Origin: Collimonas silvisoli
Lineage (GTDB): Bacteria; Pseudomonadota; Gammaproteobacteria; Burkholderiales; Burkholderiaceae_D
Reading direction: 5' to 3'
Assembly: GCF_018305005.1 (NCBI RefSeq)
Contig: NZ_JAGQEG010000018.1
Coordinates: forward strand, 1 to 64,000
DNA: 64,000 nucleotides
In this document: positions 37,896 to 46,427 of the stretch, in pieces
Position numbering within the stretch: the first letter of the stretch is position 1
How the letters are laid out: each line of letters opens with the position of its first letter
Position numbers and translations under genes: made by a program
Notes under the pieces: model-generated
The model's input: only the letters and a program-made list of their open reading frames with translations
What the model was told of the DNA's origin: nothing
Database searches by the model: none

Positions 37896-38566
37896 TGCCG
37901 CATCAGGTTGTGATAACAGCCAATCAAGGTGCGGCGCGCCTGTTCGTCGGCGTTGGTCTGGTTCAGCTTCTGGATGGCGTTGTCCATGTCGAACAATATG
38001 CTGCGCTGAGTATCGTCGCGCACCAGGCTTTGTACCCAGAAAAAACAGGCAGCGCGGACGCCGCGTGTGACCGGCGTGACCTGATGCAAGCTGGTGGCCG
38101 GATAAATCACCATATCGCCGGCGGCCAGTTTTACCGCGTGCATGCCATAGCTGTCTTCAATCTGCAGCTCGCCGCCGTCATACGATGCCGGGTCCGATAA
38201 AAACAGCGTGGCCGAGATGTCGGTGCGCAGCTTGCGGCCGTCATGAGGATGAATCCGCACGCTGCCGTCGACGTGTGCGCCAAACGTCATGCCTTCGCCG
38301 TAGCGATTGAACATCGGCGGGTAGACGGTATTCGGCAGCGCCGCGCTGATGAAATGCGGGTGACGCTCCAATGCCTCCAGGATGATCTGCTGGCATTGCT
38401 GCGCCACTGCAGAACGTTCGTCGATCTGCTGATTGAACTTGACGGCCGCTCCCTGGTAGCCGGCCGTGACGCGGCCGTCGACCCACGCCGGTCCGGCGTG
38501 GTCCAGCAACTGGCGTACCGCGTTTAACTGCTGTGCATCGAGCACCTGAGGAATGGCAATCAGCAT
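37880..38566 (-). CDS. piuC: PiuC-type Fe(II)/2OG dioxygenase (PKHD hydroxylase)
   Basis: A 228-residue PKHD-type hydroxylase of the YbiX/PiuC family, encoded next to catecholate siderophore receptors in many proteobacteria. Iron ligands: HxD in FGAHVDGSVR and His in LHQVTPVTRGVR, with the 2OG arginine in the same segment. The N-terminus MLIAIPQVLDAQQLNAVRQLL and the NRYGEGMTFG segment are typical. It begins 28 bases after the TonB receptor gene on the same strand, supporting a joint iron-regulated unit. The biochemical target is not established. Confidence 0.93.
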   Translation of the reverse strand: MLIAIPQVLDAQQLNAVRQLLDHAGPAWVDGRVTAGYQGAAVKFNQQIDERSAVAQQCQQIILEALERHPHFISAALPNTVYPPMFNRYGEGMTFGAHVDGSVRIHPHDGRKLRTDISATLFLSDPASYDGGELQIEDSYGMHAVKLAAGDMVIYPATSLHQVTPVTRGVRAACFFWVQSLVRDDTQRSILFDMDNAIQKLNQTNADEQARRTLIGCYHNLMRQWSEI

Positions 38567-38594
38567 GAGCGTTTCTTCAATTAGATGCGATAGA

Positions 38595-40829
38595 TTACAT
38601 GCGATAGTTGAGCGACAGCATAGCGGTACGCCCGGCGCCAGGCACCGAACGGCCGCCGTCGGACTGGATCAGCGCATCGTAATACATCTTGTTGGTCAGG
38701 TTAAACAGATTCAGGCGGATATCGTATTTCGGTTGGGTATAAGCCAACGTCGCGTCCCAGCGTGTATAACCGCCGACCTGCACGCTGTTGGCAGGATTGG
38801 CGTAGCGCTCCGACATGTAAGTGGCGCCGCCGCCGACTTCCCAGTGCGGCGCTACCTTGTAGGTGGACCATGTGGTCAGTGTATTTTTCGGCGTGTTGAC
38901 AGGGGTCTTGCCCAGCGTGCCATCGAGCCCGGAAGACTGGATCACCTTGGCGTCCAGATAAGTGTAGCCGAGCGCGACTTGCCAATCCTTGGTGATGTGA
39001 CCGGTAGCGCCGGCGCGTGCGCCGTTGACTCTTACCGTGCCGTCCAGTGCATACACGCCGGTAGTGATCTGGCTGCGCGCGTTTTCCTTCTTGATCTGGA
39101 AGATGGCAGAGTTGAACGACAGCTTGCCATTGGCCAGATCCCATTTCCCGCCCAGTTCATAGGAACGGTTCTTTTCCGGATCGAGGTTTTGCTGGCCGGT
39201 GGTGCCGGTCAACTGCTCCAGCGACGGGTTGAACGAAGTGCCGTAGGACAGGTAGTAGGACTGCTCGGCGCTCGGTTGCCAGATGCCGCCCAGGCGCACG
39301 CTGGTGAAGTTGACGGTCTGCTGAGCGTAGGGCAGGGTGGTGTTCTTGGCGGCAGCGGGTGCATTGGTCGAATTCAGCGAATTGGTGATGCTGGCGACGT
39401 ATCTGTCGTAGCGCAAGCCGCCGACCAGCTTGAATTCCGGCGTCAGCGTCATGGTGTCGTTGACATAGGTGGCGATGGTATTGGCGGAGCCGCCGGCACG
39501 ATTGCCGGCCTGGCTGGCGACGCTGCTGCCTGCTGCGCTGTAGCCTGGATTGAGCAGCGGCACGCAGTCGACATAGCCGGTTACCGTCGAAGTAGCGTTC
39601 AACGCCACGCCGTTGCAACTGCCGTTGCGGTAATAGCCCTGGTTGTCGTAGCCGTCATGGCCGAGTTCCAGGCCCAGCAGCAGCTCATGCTTGATGCGAC
39701 CGGTGCCGAGTTTGGCCGACAGTTCGGTCTGGTTGAAAATCGAATAGTCGCGAATGTCGCGGTCATGGCTTTGACCGCGCACATACAAGCTGCTCAGCGG
39801 CAGCGAACTGACGGCCGAAGTCGGCAGAACGCTAAAGCCTTTAGCGGAAACCGTGCCGACGGTGTTGGGCGCTGTCTCCACCGCACTGGTGCGGACATAA
39901 TTGAATTGCGTCTGGTTGCGCAACACGATGTCTGGCGTGATCTTGTGGTTGATGGTGGCGTTCAGCGCTGCCACATCCTGGTTGGTGTGATCGCTGTTGA
40001 GGCCGTAGGCGGTATTGCGGTCGACATTCGCCGGATGGCCGTTGAGCGGCGGCAGGCCGTAATCCGGCATGTCGTGATTGTGTTGCACCAGCGCCGACAA
40101 GGTGATCTCGGTCGGGGTGCCGATGCCGAACACATACGAGCCGGCCAGGCCGAAATCCTGGACATCGGTCTGGTCGCGCGTAGTTGCCTTGCCATTCTGC
40201 GCCATCGCCGACAGGCGCAATGCCGAGGTATCCGACAAGGGGCGGTTGTAGTCTGCGGTGGTGCGCACCAGACCGTTGGTGGTGGCCGATGCAGAGACTT
40301 CCGTCGATGCTCGCAGATTGGCTTTTTTGGTCACCTGGTTGATCACGCCGCCGGTAGAGCCGCGTCCGAACAGCATCGATGACGGGCCCATCAAGACTTC
40401 GACTTCATCGATGGCGAAAGTGTCGCGGTAATACTGGCCGCGATCGCGGAAGCCGTCCAGATAGATATCGGTGCGGGCGGAAAATCCGTTGAGATTGATG
40501 TTGTTGCCGATCTGGCCGCCTTCCGCGCCGCCCAGGGTGATGCCGGCGACGTTGCGCAGAGCGTCGGCCAGCGAGCTGGCGCCTTGCGACTGCATCAGCG
40601 CCTTGTTCACCACCACTACCGATTGCGGCACGTCATGCAGATCGGCCGGCAGTTTTGTGATGGCCGTCGAACCGGCGTTGAAATCGCCGCGGCTAGCTTC
40701 TACCGTTACTTCCTGCAGTACCGCAGGATTGGCATTGGCTTTTGGGCTTGGGGCTTGTTGTGCATGCAAGGGCAGGGGTGCGGCGAACACTGCGACCAGG
40801 GCAGCGGCAATCGGGTTAAGGCGGTTCAT
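38595..40829 (-). CDS. TonB-dependent siderophore receptor, Fiu/PiuA type
   Basis: A 744-residue outer-membrane receptor that imports ferric catecholate-type siderophores with energy from TonB. A signal peptide ends near PLHAQQA; a plug domain follows (DVPQSVVVVNKALM, GRGSTGGVINQVTK) and then a 22-strand barrel ending in the aromatic-flanked LSLNYRM. The open frame has an upstream TTG at 40859; the ATG at 40829 gives a cleaner signal peptide, though without a clear ribosome binding site. PiuC downstream and a weak Fur-like site upstream support regulation by iron. Confidence 0.92.
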   Translation of the reverse strand: MNRLNPIAAALVAVFAAPLPLHAQQAPSPKANANPAVLQEVTVEASRGDFNAGSTAITKLPADLHDVPQSVVVVNKALMQSQGASSLADALRNVAGITLGGAEGGQIGNNINLNGFSARTDIYLDGFRDRGQYYRDTFAIDEVEVLMGPSSMLFGRGSTGGVINQVTKKANLRASTEVSASATTNGLVRTTADYNRPLSDTSALRLSAMAQNGKATTRDQTDVQDFGLAGSYVFGIGTPTEITLSALVQHNHDMPDYGLPPLNGHPANVDRNTAYGLNSDHTNQDVAALNATINHKITPDIVLRNQTQFNYVRTSAVETAPNTVGTVSAKGFSVLPTSAVSSLPLSSLYVRGQSHDRDIRDYSIFNQTELSAKLGTGRIKHELLLGLELGHDGYDNQGYYRNGSCNGVALNATSTVTGYVDCVPLLNPGYSAAGSSVASQAGNRAGGSANTIATYVNDTMTLTPEFKLVGGLRYDRYVASITNSLNSTNAPAAAKNTTLPYAQQTVNFTSVRLGGIWQPSAEQSYYLSYGTSFNPSLEQLTGTTGQQNLDPEKNRSYELGGKWDLANGKLSFNSAIFQIKKENARSQITTGVYALDGTVRVNGARAGATGHITKDWQVALGYTYLDAKVIQSSGLDGTLGKTPVNTPKNTLTTWSTYKVAPHWEVGGGATYMSERYANPANSVQVGGYTRWDATLAYTQPKYDIRLNLFNLTNKMYYDALIQSDGGRSVPGAGRTAMLSLNYRM

Positions 40830-41226
40830 TGTTTTAGTTAGCAAAAGGTTGTGCTTCAACGAAGGAGCAGATTTTTTGGCTGGCTAATACGGTGAACCCG
40901 GTTTGCTGGCTGGCAGGAGTTGTAAGTAAGAGCGATGGTGTAATCGATTCTTATTTAGATTTAAATGGCGACGCAATTATAGACGAGAGTCATCGTTAAT
41001 TAATAGCGGGGAATTGCAAGAAGCGCCTGGAGAGCGGTAGTTTGTCGCTTCTCGCATTGTTTTTTTGCATATATCAAGATGCAAATTGTTGATATGGGGT
41101 CAAATATCATTTGAATATATATGTATTTTTCACAATAAAGAATGGGCGCACAGTACATCTTTTGCCAATCGCTGCAGCAGTGCAAGCCGCATCCCCGCCG
41201 TCTCCCATTCAATCCAAAGGACCTCC
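40830..41226. other. Divergent region between TonB receptor and dkgB
   Basis: This 397-base AT-rich region holds no recognisable gene. It contains a weak Fur-box-like sequence (40941-40960) and two small inverted repeats nearer dkgB: TTTGCAT (41064-41070) with ATGCAAA (41079-41085), and CAAAT-ATC-ATTTG (41101-41113). These may be operators for the divergent genes. Confidence 0.5.
40941..40960 (-). promoter_or_regulatory. Candidate Fur box upstream of TonB receptor
   Basis: Read on the minus strand the site contains AAATAAGAATCGATTA, which resembles the Fur consensus (GATAATGATAATC-type) with an extra base in the middle. Its place about 110 bases upstream of a siderophore receptor supports the idea, but the match is imperfect. 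Confidence 0.35.
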
Positions 41227-42036
41227 ATGACTATCAGCATCCCTAACATCGGCCTCGGCACTTTCCGCTTGCAAGAGCAAGTGGTGATCGACTCGGTTCG
41301 TACCGGCATCGAGCTCGGTTATCGCCATATCGATACCGCGCAAATCTACGGCAACGAAGCCGAAGTCGGGCAAGCGATTGCCGCAAGCGGCGTTGCGCGC
41401 AACGAGTTGTTCATCACTACCAAGATCTGGATCGACAACCTGGCGCACGGCAAGCTGGTCCCGAGCTTGAAGGAAAGCTTGCGCAAGTTGCGGCTGGAGC
41501 AGTTGGACTTGACGCTGATTCACTGGCCATCACCCAAGGATGCGATCCCGGTCGCGGAGTACATGGCGGCTCTGGCAGAAGCCAAGGCGGCCGGGCTGAC
41601 CAAGCTGATCGGCGTCTCCAATTTCACCAATGCCCATCTGGCGCAAGCGATAGCGGTCGTCGGCGCTGCCGAGATCGCGACTCAGCAGGTCGAGATTCAT
41701 CCATTTTTGCAGAACCGCAAGGTGGTGGAATTTTCTCGCGAGCAGGGCATTCATATCACGGCCTATATGCCGCTGGCTCACGGCAAGGTGATGCAGGAAC
41801 CGGTGATAGCGCGCATCGCCGAGCGGTATCAAGCCAATCCGGCCCAGATTGCCCTGGCATGGGCGCTGCAGCAGGGCTTCGCGGTAATCCCATCGTCGAC
41901 CAAGCGCGCCAATCTGGAAAGCAATCTCAAGCTGCAGGGCATCGTGCTGTCGGCAGAAGAGATGGCGCAGATCGCCAGCCTGGAGCGTAACGAGCGCCTG
42001 GCTAATCCGGAAGGCCTGGCGCCGGCTTGGGATTAA
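41227..42036 (+). CDS. dkgB: 2,5-diketo-D-gluconate reductase B-like aldo/keto reductase
   Basis: A 269-residue NADPH-dependent aldo/keto reductase, very close in length and motifs to DkgB. The catalytic tetrad is visible: Asp in [14 protein letters not shown], Tyr in the same motif, Lys in TTKIW, and His in LTLIHWPSP. The family end motif [16 protein letters not shown] for cofactor binding is intact. The start is the ATG at 41227; the open frame reaches further upstream but without family similarity. It likely reduces methylglyoxal and other aldehydes or ketones. Confidence 0.92.
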   Translation: MTISIPNIGLGTFRLQEQVVIDSVRTGIELGYRHIDTAQIYGNEAEVGQAIAASGVARNELFITTKIWIDNLAHGKLVPSLKESLRKLRLEQLDLTLIHWPSPKDAIPVAEYMAALAEAKAAGLTKLIGVSNFTNAHLAQAIAVVGAAEIATQQVEIHPFLQNRKVVEFSREQGIHITAYMPLAHGKVMQEPVIARIAERYQANPAQIALAWALQQGFAVIPSSTKRANLESNLKLQGIVLSAEEMAQIASLERNERLANPEGLAPAWD

Positions 42037-42076
42037 ATCATGGCATCAGCTCTTTCCACGCTGAGTAACGCGCGGC

Positions 42077-42889
42077 TTAGCGCTGTTCCAGCAAAAAATT
42101 GCGCTCCGGCTGTTGCAGTTTTGCGTGTTCGCTTGCGGTTTCGTCTTTCAATTGCACGCCGGACAATTGCCGCTGATGCGCTTGCGTCAGCAGGTAGTGC
42201 AACTTGTATGCCGCCTCCGCATAGGACAAGCCCGCCGGCCTGACGTTGGAGATGCAATTGCGGCTTTCATCGGTCAGGCCGACCCGCGGCGCCCAGGTCA
42301 GGTACAAGCCCATGCTGTCCGGCGAACTCAGGCCGGGACGCTCGCCGATCAGCACCACCACCACTTTGGCGCCCAACAGTTCGCCCACTTCGTCGCCGAT
42401 GGCAACCCGTCCCTGGCGCACGATGGCCAGCGGCGCCAGCGTCCAGTGTTCCGGCAGCAGTCTTTGCTTGAGGGCGTTCAGGAAAGGCTGGGCATTTTGT
42501 TCGATGGCGAGTGCGGACAAGCCGTCGGCGATCACGATGGCGAGATCGTAGCGGCGCTCGCTGTCGTGCTGCCGCTCTTGCAACGCGCTGCGTGAAGCAG
42601 CATCGAGCCGGCGTCCCAGATCCGGACGCTGCAGATAAATATCGCGTGTCTCTGCCGCGCTGGATAAGGTAATGCAGGTGTCGCCGCCATCGCTTAAAGC
42701 CTGGCTCAACGCCCGAGTGTCGAGCGCCAGATGTACCGCGTCCCGCGCTCTGGCGTGCGCCAGCTGGAATTCCAGTTGCGCCGAAGTGGGCAGGCTGACG
42801 CCGCTGCGGCCCAGTGCAATCCGGGCCGCGGTGAATTGTCTTAACGCCTGCCAGGGATTGTCGACTACCGTGGGATTTGAATCGCTCAT
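42077..42889 (-). CDS. eutC: Ethanolamine ammonia-lyase small subunit
   Basis: Small subunit (270 residues) of adenosylcobalamin-dependent ethanolamine ammonia-lyase, which turns ethanolamine into acetaldehyde and ammonia. Recognisable segments are [68 protein letters not shown] and [20 protein letters not shown]. It starts 9 bases after eutB ends. There are no eutA reactivase or microcompartment shell genes in the window. It requires cobalamin made or imported elsewhere. Confidence 0.96.
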   Translation of the reverse strand: MSDSNPTVVDNPWQALRQFTAARIALGRSGVSLPTSAQLEFQLAHARARDAVHLALDTRALSQALSDGGDTCITLSSAAETRDIYLQRPDLGRRLDAASRSALQERQHDSERRYDLAIVIADGLSALAIEQNAQPFLNALKQRLLPEHWTLAPLAIVRQGRVAIGDEVGELLGAKVVVVLIGERPGLSSPDSMGLYLTWAPRVGLTDESRNCISNVRPAGLSYAEAAYKLHYLLTQAHQRQLSGVQLKDETASEHAKLQQPERNFLLEQR

Positions 42890-42898
42890 GTAAGTGCC

Positions 42899-44302
42899 TC
42901 AAGACAAACGCAACAGCGCTTGTTGAAATGCCGGCGGCAGCTCCTCGCCCAATTTGACGTAGCTGTCCCCGGTAAAGATTTTCATGGCTTTTAACCATGC
43001 TTCGAATTCGGGCGCCGGTTTCAAACCGAGCACGCGCCTTGCATACAGCGCGTCGTGGAAAGAGGTGGTCTGATAGTTGAGCATGATGTCGTCCGATCCC
43101 GGAATGCCCATGACGAAGGTGCAGCCTGCAGCGCCGAGCAGGGTCAGCAAGATGTCCATGTCGTTCTGGTCGGCTTCGGCATGGTTGGTGTAGCAGACGT
43201 CGCAACCCATGGGCAGGCCGAGCAGCTTGGCGCAGAAATGGTCTTCCAGTCCGGCGCGGATGATTTGCTTGCCGTCGTACAGATACTCGGGGCCGATGAA
43301 GCCGACCACGGAATTGACCAGCAGCGGTTTGAATTTGCGCGCCACCGCATAGGCGCGTGCTTCGCAGCTTTGCTGATCGACGCCGTGATGGGCGTTGGCC
43401 GACAGCGCGCTGCCCTGGCCGGTTTCGAAATACATGACGTTATTGCCGACGGTGCCGCGCTGCAGCGACAGCGCCGCCCGATGCGCCTCGTCGAGCAATT
43501 TCAGGTTGATGCCGAAACTGCTGTTGGCGGCTTCGGTGCCGGCAATCGATTGAAACACCAGGTCCACCGGCGCGCCGCGATTGATGGCCTCGATGGTGTT
43601 GGTGACGTGGGTCAATACGCAGGACTGGGTCGGAATCCGATAGCGGTCGATGATGTCGTTCAGCATGCTGACAATCTTGATCACTTGCGGCACATTGTCG
43701 GTGGCGGGGTTGATGCCGATCACTGCATCGCCGCTGCCGTACAGCAAACCGTCCAGGATGCTGGCGGCGATGCCGCTGGCGTCGTCGGTCGGGTGATTCG
43801 GCTGCAAGCGTGTCGAGAGACTGTCTGGCAGGCCGATGGTATTGCGGAAGCGGGTCACCACCCGGCATTTTTTTGCGACCAGGATCAGGTCTTGCACGCG
43901 CATGATTTTAGACACCGCTGCCGCCATCTCCGGCGTGACGCCGGGCGCAACCGCCGCCAACACGATCTCGTCAACTTGATCGCTCAGCAGCCAGTTGCGG
44001 AAATCGCCGACTGTCAAATGCTTGATTGCGGCGAAGGCGGCGGCGTCATGTTCGTCGATAATCAGGCGGCTGATTTCGTCATGCTCGTAGGGCACCAGCA
44101 GATCATTCAGGAACGTGGTCAGCGGCAGCTCGGCCAGCCGCATCTGGGCCGCCACCCTTTCCTCCGCGCTGGCGGCGGCCAGCCCCGCCAGGTAGTCGCC
44201 GGAACGGGGCGGGGTGGCCTTGGCCATCAAGTCTTTCAGGTCGCGGAACAAATAGGTTTTTGCACCGACGATATGGCTGAACTGATGCTTGCTGTTATCC
44301 AC
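42899..44302 (-). CDS. eutB: Ethanolamine ammonia-lyase large subunit
   Basis: Catalytic TIM-barrel subunit (467 residues) of ethanolamine ammonia-lyase, pairing with EutC. Conserved parts include FRDLKDLMAKATPPRSGDYLAGLAA, IGINPATDNVPQ, THVTNTIEAINRGAPVDLVFQSIAGTEAANSSFGI and YFETGQGSALSANAHHGVDQQ. Length matches the family (about 450-470). It lies 47 bases downstream of the ethanolamine permease gene, with eutC next, so the order is permease-eutB-eutC as in Pseudomonas-type ethanolamine operons. Confidence 0.97.
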   Translation of the reverse strand: MDNSKHQFSHIVGAKTYLFRDLKDLMAKATPPRSGDYLAGLAAASAEERVAAQMRLAELPLTTFLNDLLVPYEHDEISRLIIDEHDAAAFAAIKHLTVGDFRNWLLSDQVDEIVLAAVAPGVTPEMAAAVSKIMRVQDLILVAKKCRVVTRFRNTIGLPDSLSTRLQPNHPTDDASGIAASILDGLLYGSGDAVIGINPATDNVPQVIKIVSMLNDIIDRYRIPTQSCVLTHVTNTIEAINRGAPVDLVFQSIAGTEAANSSFGINLKLLDEAHRAALSLQRGTVGNNVMYFETGQGSALSANAHHGVDQQSCEARAYAVARKFKPLLVNSVVGFIGPEYLYDGKQIIRAGLEDHFCAKLLGLPMGCDVCYTNHAEADQNDMDILLTLLGAAGCTFVMGIPGSDDIMLNYQTTSFHDALYARRVLGLKPAPEFEAWLKAMKIFTGDSYVKLGEELPPAFQQALLRLS

Positions 44303-44349
44303 TGATAGCGTCCTCCATGCAGATGGCAGAGCGGGTTTTACCTAAGCCG

Positions 44350-45741
44350 TTACGCGACATCATAGGCGCTCTGCGCAGTATCGCGGCTGTTTTTTGTCAT
44401 CAGGAACATCGCGTAACCACAGGCCAGGAAAGCAGAGAAAATGCCGAAAATCAGCGGATTGCAATAAATCATGGTGGTCATGCAGACGCATGCGCCGGCC
44501 AGCGCAAACGCCGGGAACCAAGGATAGAACGGCGCACGGAACGGCCGTGCCATGTCGGGCGCGCTGCGGCGCAGGCGGAACAGGCTCAGCATGCTGATGA
44601 TGTACATGGTGATGGCGCCGAATACCGACATGGTGACAATGTTGGCGGTCAGGGTCTGGCCGCCAAGCGTGACCAATTCATCGCTGTAGATGGCGGCGAT
44701 GCCGATCACGCCGCCGGCCAGGATCGCCCGGTGCGGAGTCTTGAAACGCGGATGAATTTTGGCGAAGTAGCCGGGCAGGTAGCCATCCCGCGCCAAGGCG
44801 AAAATTTGCCGCGAATAACCGAGGATGATGCCGTGGAACGAGGCGATCAAGCCGAACAGGCCAAGCCAGACCAGCATGTGCAGCCAATTGCTATGTTCGC
44901 CGACGATCAGTTTCATCGCCTGCGGCAGCGGGTCGTTGATGTTCGCCAGTTTGGTCCAGTCGCCGGCGCCGCCGGCAAATACCATCACGCCGATGGCCAG
45001 CAGCACCAGGGTAATGATGCCGGTGATGTAGGCAATCGGAATCGAGCGCTTCGGATCCCTGGCTTCTTCGGCGGCCATCGCGACCCCTTCGATCGCCAGG
45101 AAAAACCAGATGGCAAACGGGATGGCGGCAAACATGCCGGGAATCGCGGCCAGGCTGAAATTGTCCTGGCCCGACCAGCCGCCCTTGACGAAGTGCGCGA
45201 TCGAAAACCCCGGCGACACCACACCCATGAACACCAGCAATTCGAAAATCGCCAGCAAGGTCACGCACAATTCAAACATGGCGGCAATCTGCACGCCGAC
45301 GATATTCAACGCCATGAACGCCACATACGCACCGACCGCGGCGGTCTTGGGATCGAGTGAGGGAAATTGCACGTTGAGATAAGCGCCAATCGCCAGCGCG
45401 ATCGCTGGCGGCGCAAACACGAATTCGATCAGGGTGGCAGCGCCGGCAAAGTAGCCGCCCAGCGGCCCGAAGGCTTTTTTGCTGTAGGCGAACGGCCCGC
45501 CCGCGTGCGGGATGGCGGTGGTCAGTTCGGTGAAGCTGAAGATGAACGCGGTGTACATGGCGGCGATGAACAGCGCGGTCACGGTAAAACCGAGCGTGCC
45601 GGCGGAAGCCCAGCCATAACTCCAGCCGAAGTATTCACCCGAAATCACCAGGCCGACGGCGATGCCCCATAACTGAATCGTGCCCAGGGTTTGTTTCAGG
45701 GCAGGGCTTGAGCTAACGCCGGAACCGGTTTTTGCATTCAT
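44350..45741 (-). CDS. eat: Ethanolamine permease, APC superfamily
   Basis: A 463-residue inner-membrane transporter with about twelve hydrophobic helices, importing ethanolamine with protons. The conserved first helices read LGTIQLWGIAVGLVISGEYFGWSYG, and the family loop AIPHAGGPFAYSKKAFGPLGGY follows. The frame is open upstream to 45996, but the ATG at 45741 (MNAKTGSG) has a GGAGA ribosome binding site and gives the family length. A near-consensus sigma-54 promoter lies about 165 bases upstream. It heads the permease-eutB-eutC unit. Confidence 0.94.
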   Translation of the reverse strand: MNAKTGSGVSSSPALKQTLGTIQLWGIAVGLVISGEYFGWSYGWASAGTLGFTVTALFIAAMYTAFIFSFTELTTAIPHAGGPFAYSKKAFGPLGGYFAGAATLIEFVFAPPAIALAIGAYLNVQFPSLDPKTAAVGAYVAFMALNIVGVQIAAMFELCVTLLAIFELLVFMGVVSPGFSIAHFVKGGWSGQDNFSLAAIPGMFAAIPFAIWFFLAIEGVAMAAEEARDPKRSIPIAYITGIITLVLLAIGVMVFAGGAGDWTKLANINDPLPQAMKLIVGEHSNWLHMLVWLGLFGLIASFHGIILGYSRQIFALARDGYLPGYFAKIHPRFKTPHRAILAGGVIGIAAIYSDELVTLGGQTLTANIVTMSVFGAITMYIISMLSLFRLRRSAPDMARPFRAPFYPWFPAFALAGACVCMTTMIYCNPLIFGIFSAFLACGYAMFLMTKNSRDTAQSAYDVA

Positions 45742-45906
45742 GAAGCTTCTCCAAGGGATTGGTTGGATGCACGAAATCGAAAGAAAAAATCTGCTCATTC
45801 TTGGTCGGTTGCGCCACTTTGGGTCGCCGGCAGACGAAAGCGGTGCATCTCTGCCGTTGTTGCTCGTGCAAAGCGCGGGCGCGGACTGATCTTGATAGTT
45901 GGAAAA

Positions 45907-45921
45907 GCAAAATACGTGCCG
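45907..45921 (-). promoter_or_regulatory. Sigma-54 promoter for the ethanolamine operon
   Basis: On the minus strand the sequence is CGGCACG-TATT-TTGC followed by TTT. It matches the -24/-12 consensus TGGCACG-N4-TTGC in all but the first base, with exact spacing. It lies between the DUF779 stop and the permease start, the right place for a promoter of permease-eutB-eutC. Confidence 0.8.
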
Positions 45922-45934
45922 TTGTGGTGCGCAG

Positions 45935-46333
45935 TCAATCGGCCGCTTGCTTGCCCAGCAATGGCGGCGAGCCGGCCAGCAACGCATATTCTTCATCGCT
46001 GAACAGCCGCGAGCGGCTCAGGAAACGCAGGCCGCTGCCGTTGTCGAGCGAAAACATGCCGCCGTTGCCCTGCACCACATCGATGATCAGCTGGGTGTGT
46101 TTCCAGTATTCGAACTGGTCGGCGCCGATATAAAACGGCGCGCCATCCAGATCGCCCAGATAGACATCGGCATCGCCGACCTGGAAATCGCCGACGGCGT
46201 AGCACATGGGCGAACTGCCGTCGCAGCAACCGCCTGATTGAAAGAACATGAGCGGCCCATGTTTTTGCTTGAGGCGCTGCAAAAATTCCAGTGCCGCGCC
46301 GGTGGCGCTGACTCTTGCGGGAATGGCGCTCAT
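45935..46333 (-). CDS. DUF779 protein next to aldehyde dehydrogenase
   Basis: A 132-residue DUF779 protein of unknown function. The hallmark segment GPLMFFQSGGCCDGSSPMCY contains three cysteines, and PFYIGADQFEYWKHTQLIIDVV is also conserved. Genes of this family are often linked to ExaC/AldB-type acetaldehyde dehydrogenases, as here (95 bases downstream of it), so a role in enzyme maturation, thiol chemistry or metal binding is plausible but unproven. The ATG at 46333 (MSAIPARV) is preferred; the frame is open to 46390 through tandem repeats. Confidence 0.85.
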   Translation of the reverse strand: MSAIPARVSATGAALEFLQRLKQKHGPLMFFQSGGCCDGSSPMCYAVGDFQVGDADVYLGDLDGAPFYIGADQFEYWKHTQLIIDVVQGNGGMFSLDNGSGLRFLSRSRLFSDEEYALLAGSPPLLGKQAAD

Positions 46334-46352
46334 TATGTGCGGTCGTTTATCG

Positions 46353-46379
46353 GGAAGATAAGAAAGATAAGGAAGATAA
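46353..46379. repeat. Three 9-bp tandem repeats upstream of DUF779 gene
   Basis: GGAAGATAA, GAAAGATAA and GGAAGATAA follow directly at 46353-46361, 46362-46370 and 46371-46379 in the spacer between the aldehyde dehydrogenase and DUF779 genes. Units of nine keep any reading frame. Confidence 0.75.
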
Positions 46380-46383
46380 GAGC

Positions 46384-46422
46384 GCGGCATCCCGCCCCGG
46401 CGGACATGGGACAGGATGCCGC
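46384..46422 (-). other. Stem-loop after the aldehyde dehydrogenase gene
   Basis: GCGGCATCC (46384-46392) pairs perfectly with GGATGCCGC (46414-46422) around a 21-base loop, just after the dehydrogenase stop codon on the minus strand. There is no T-run, so it may be an attenuator or mRNA-stabilising hairpin that lowers DUF779 expression relative to the enzyme. Confidence 0.55.
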
Positions 46423-46427
46423 ATGCT

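Noticed and set aside
38553-40382. 609-codon plus-strand frame over the TonB receptor
   Set aside because: Shadow of the receptor gene on the other strand; no domain pattern and no ribosome binding site.
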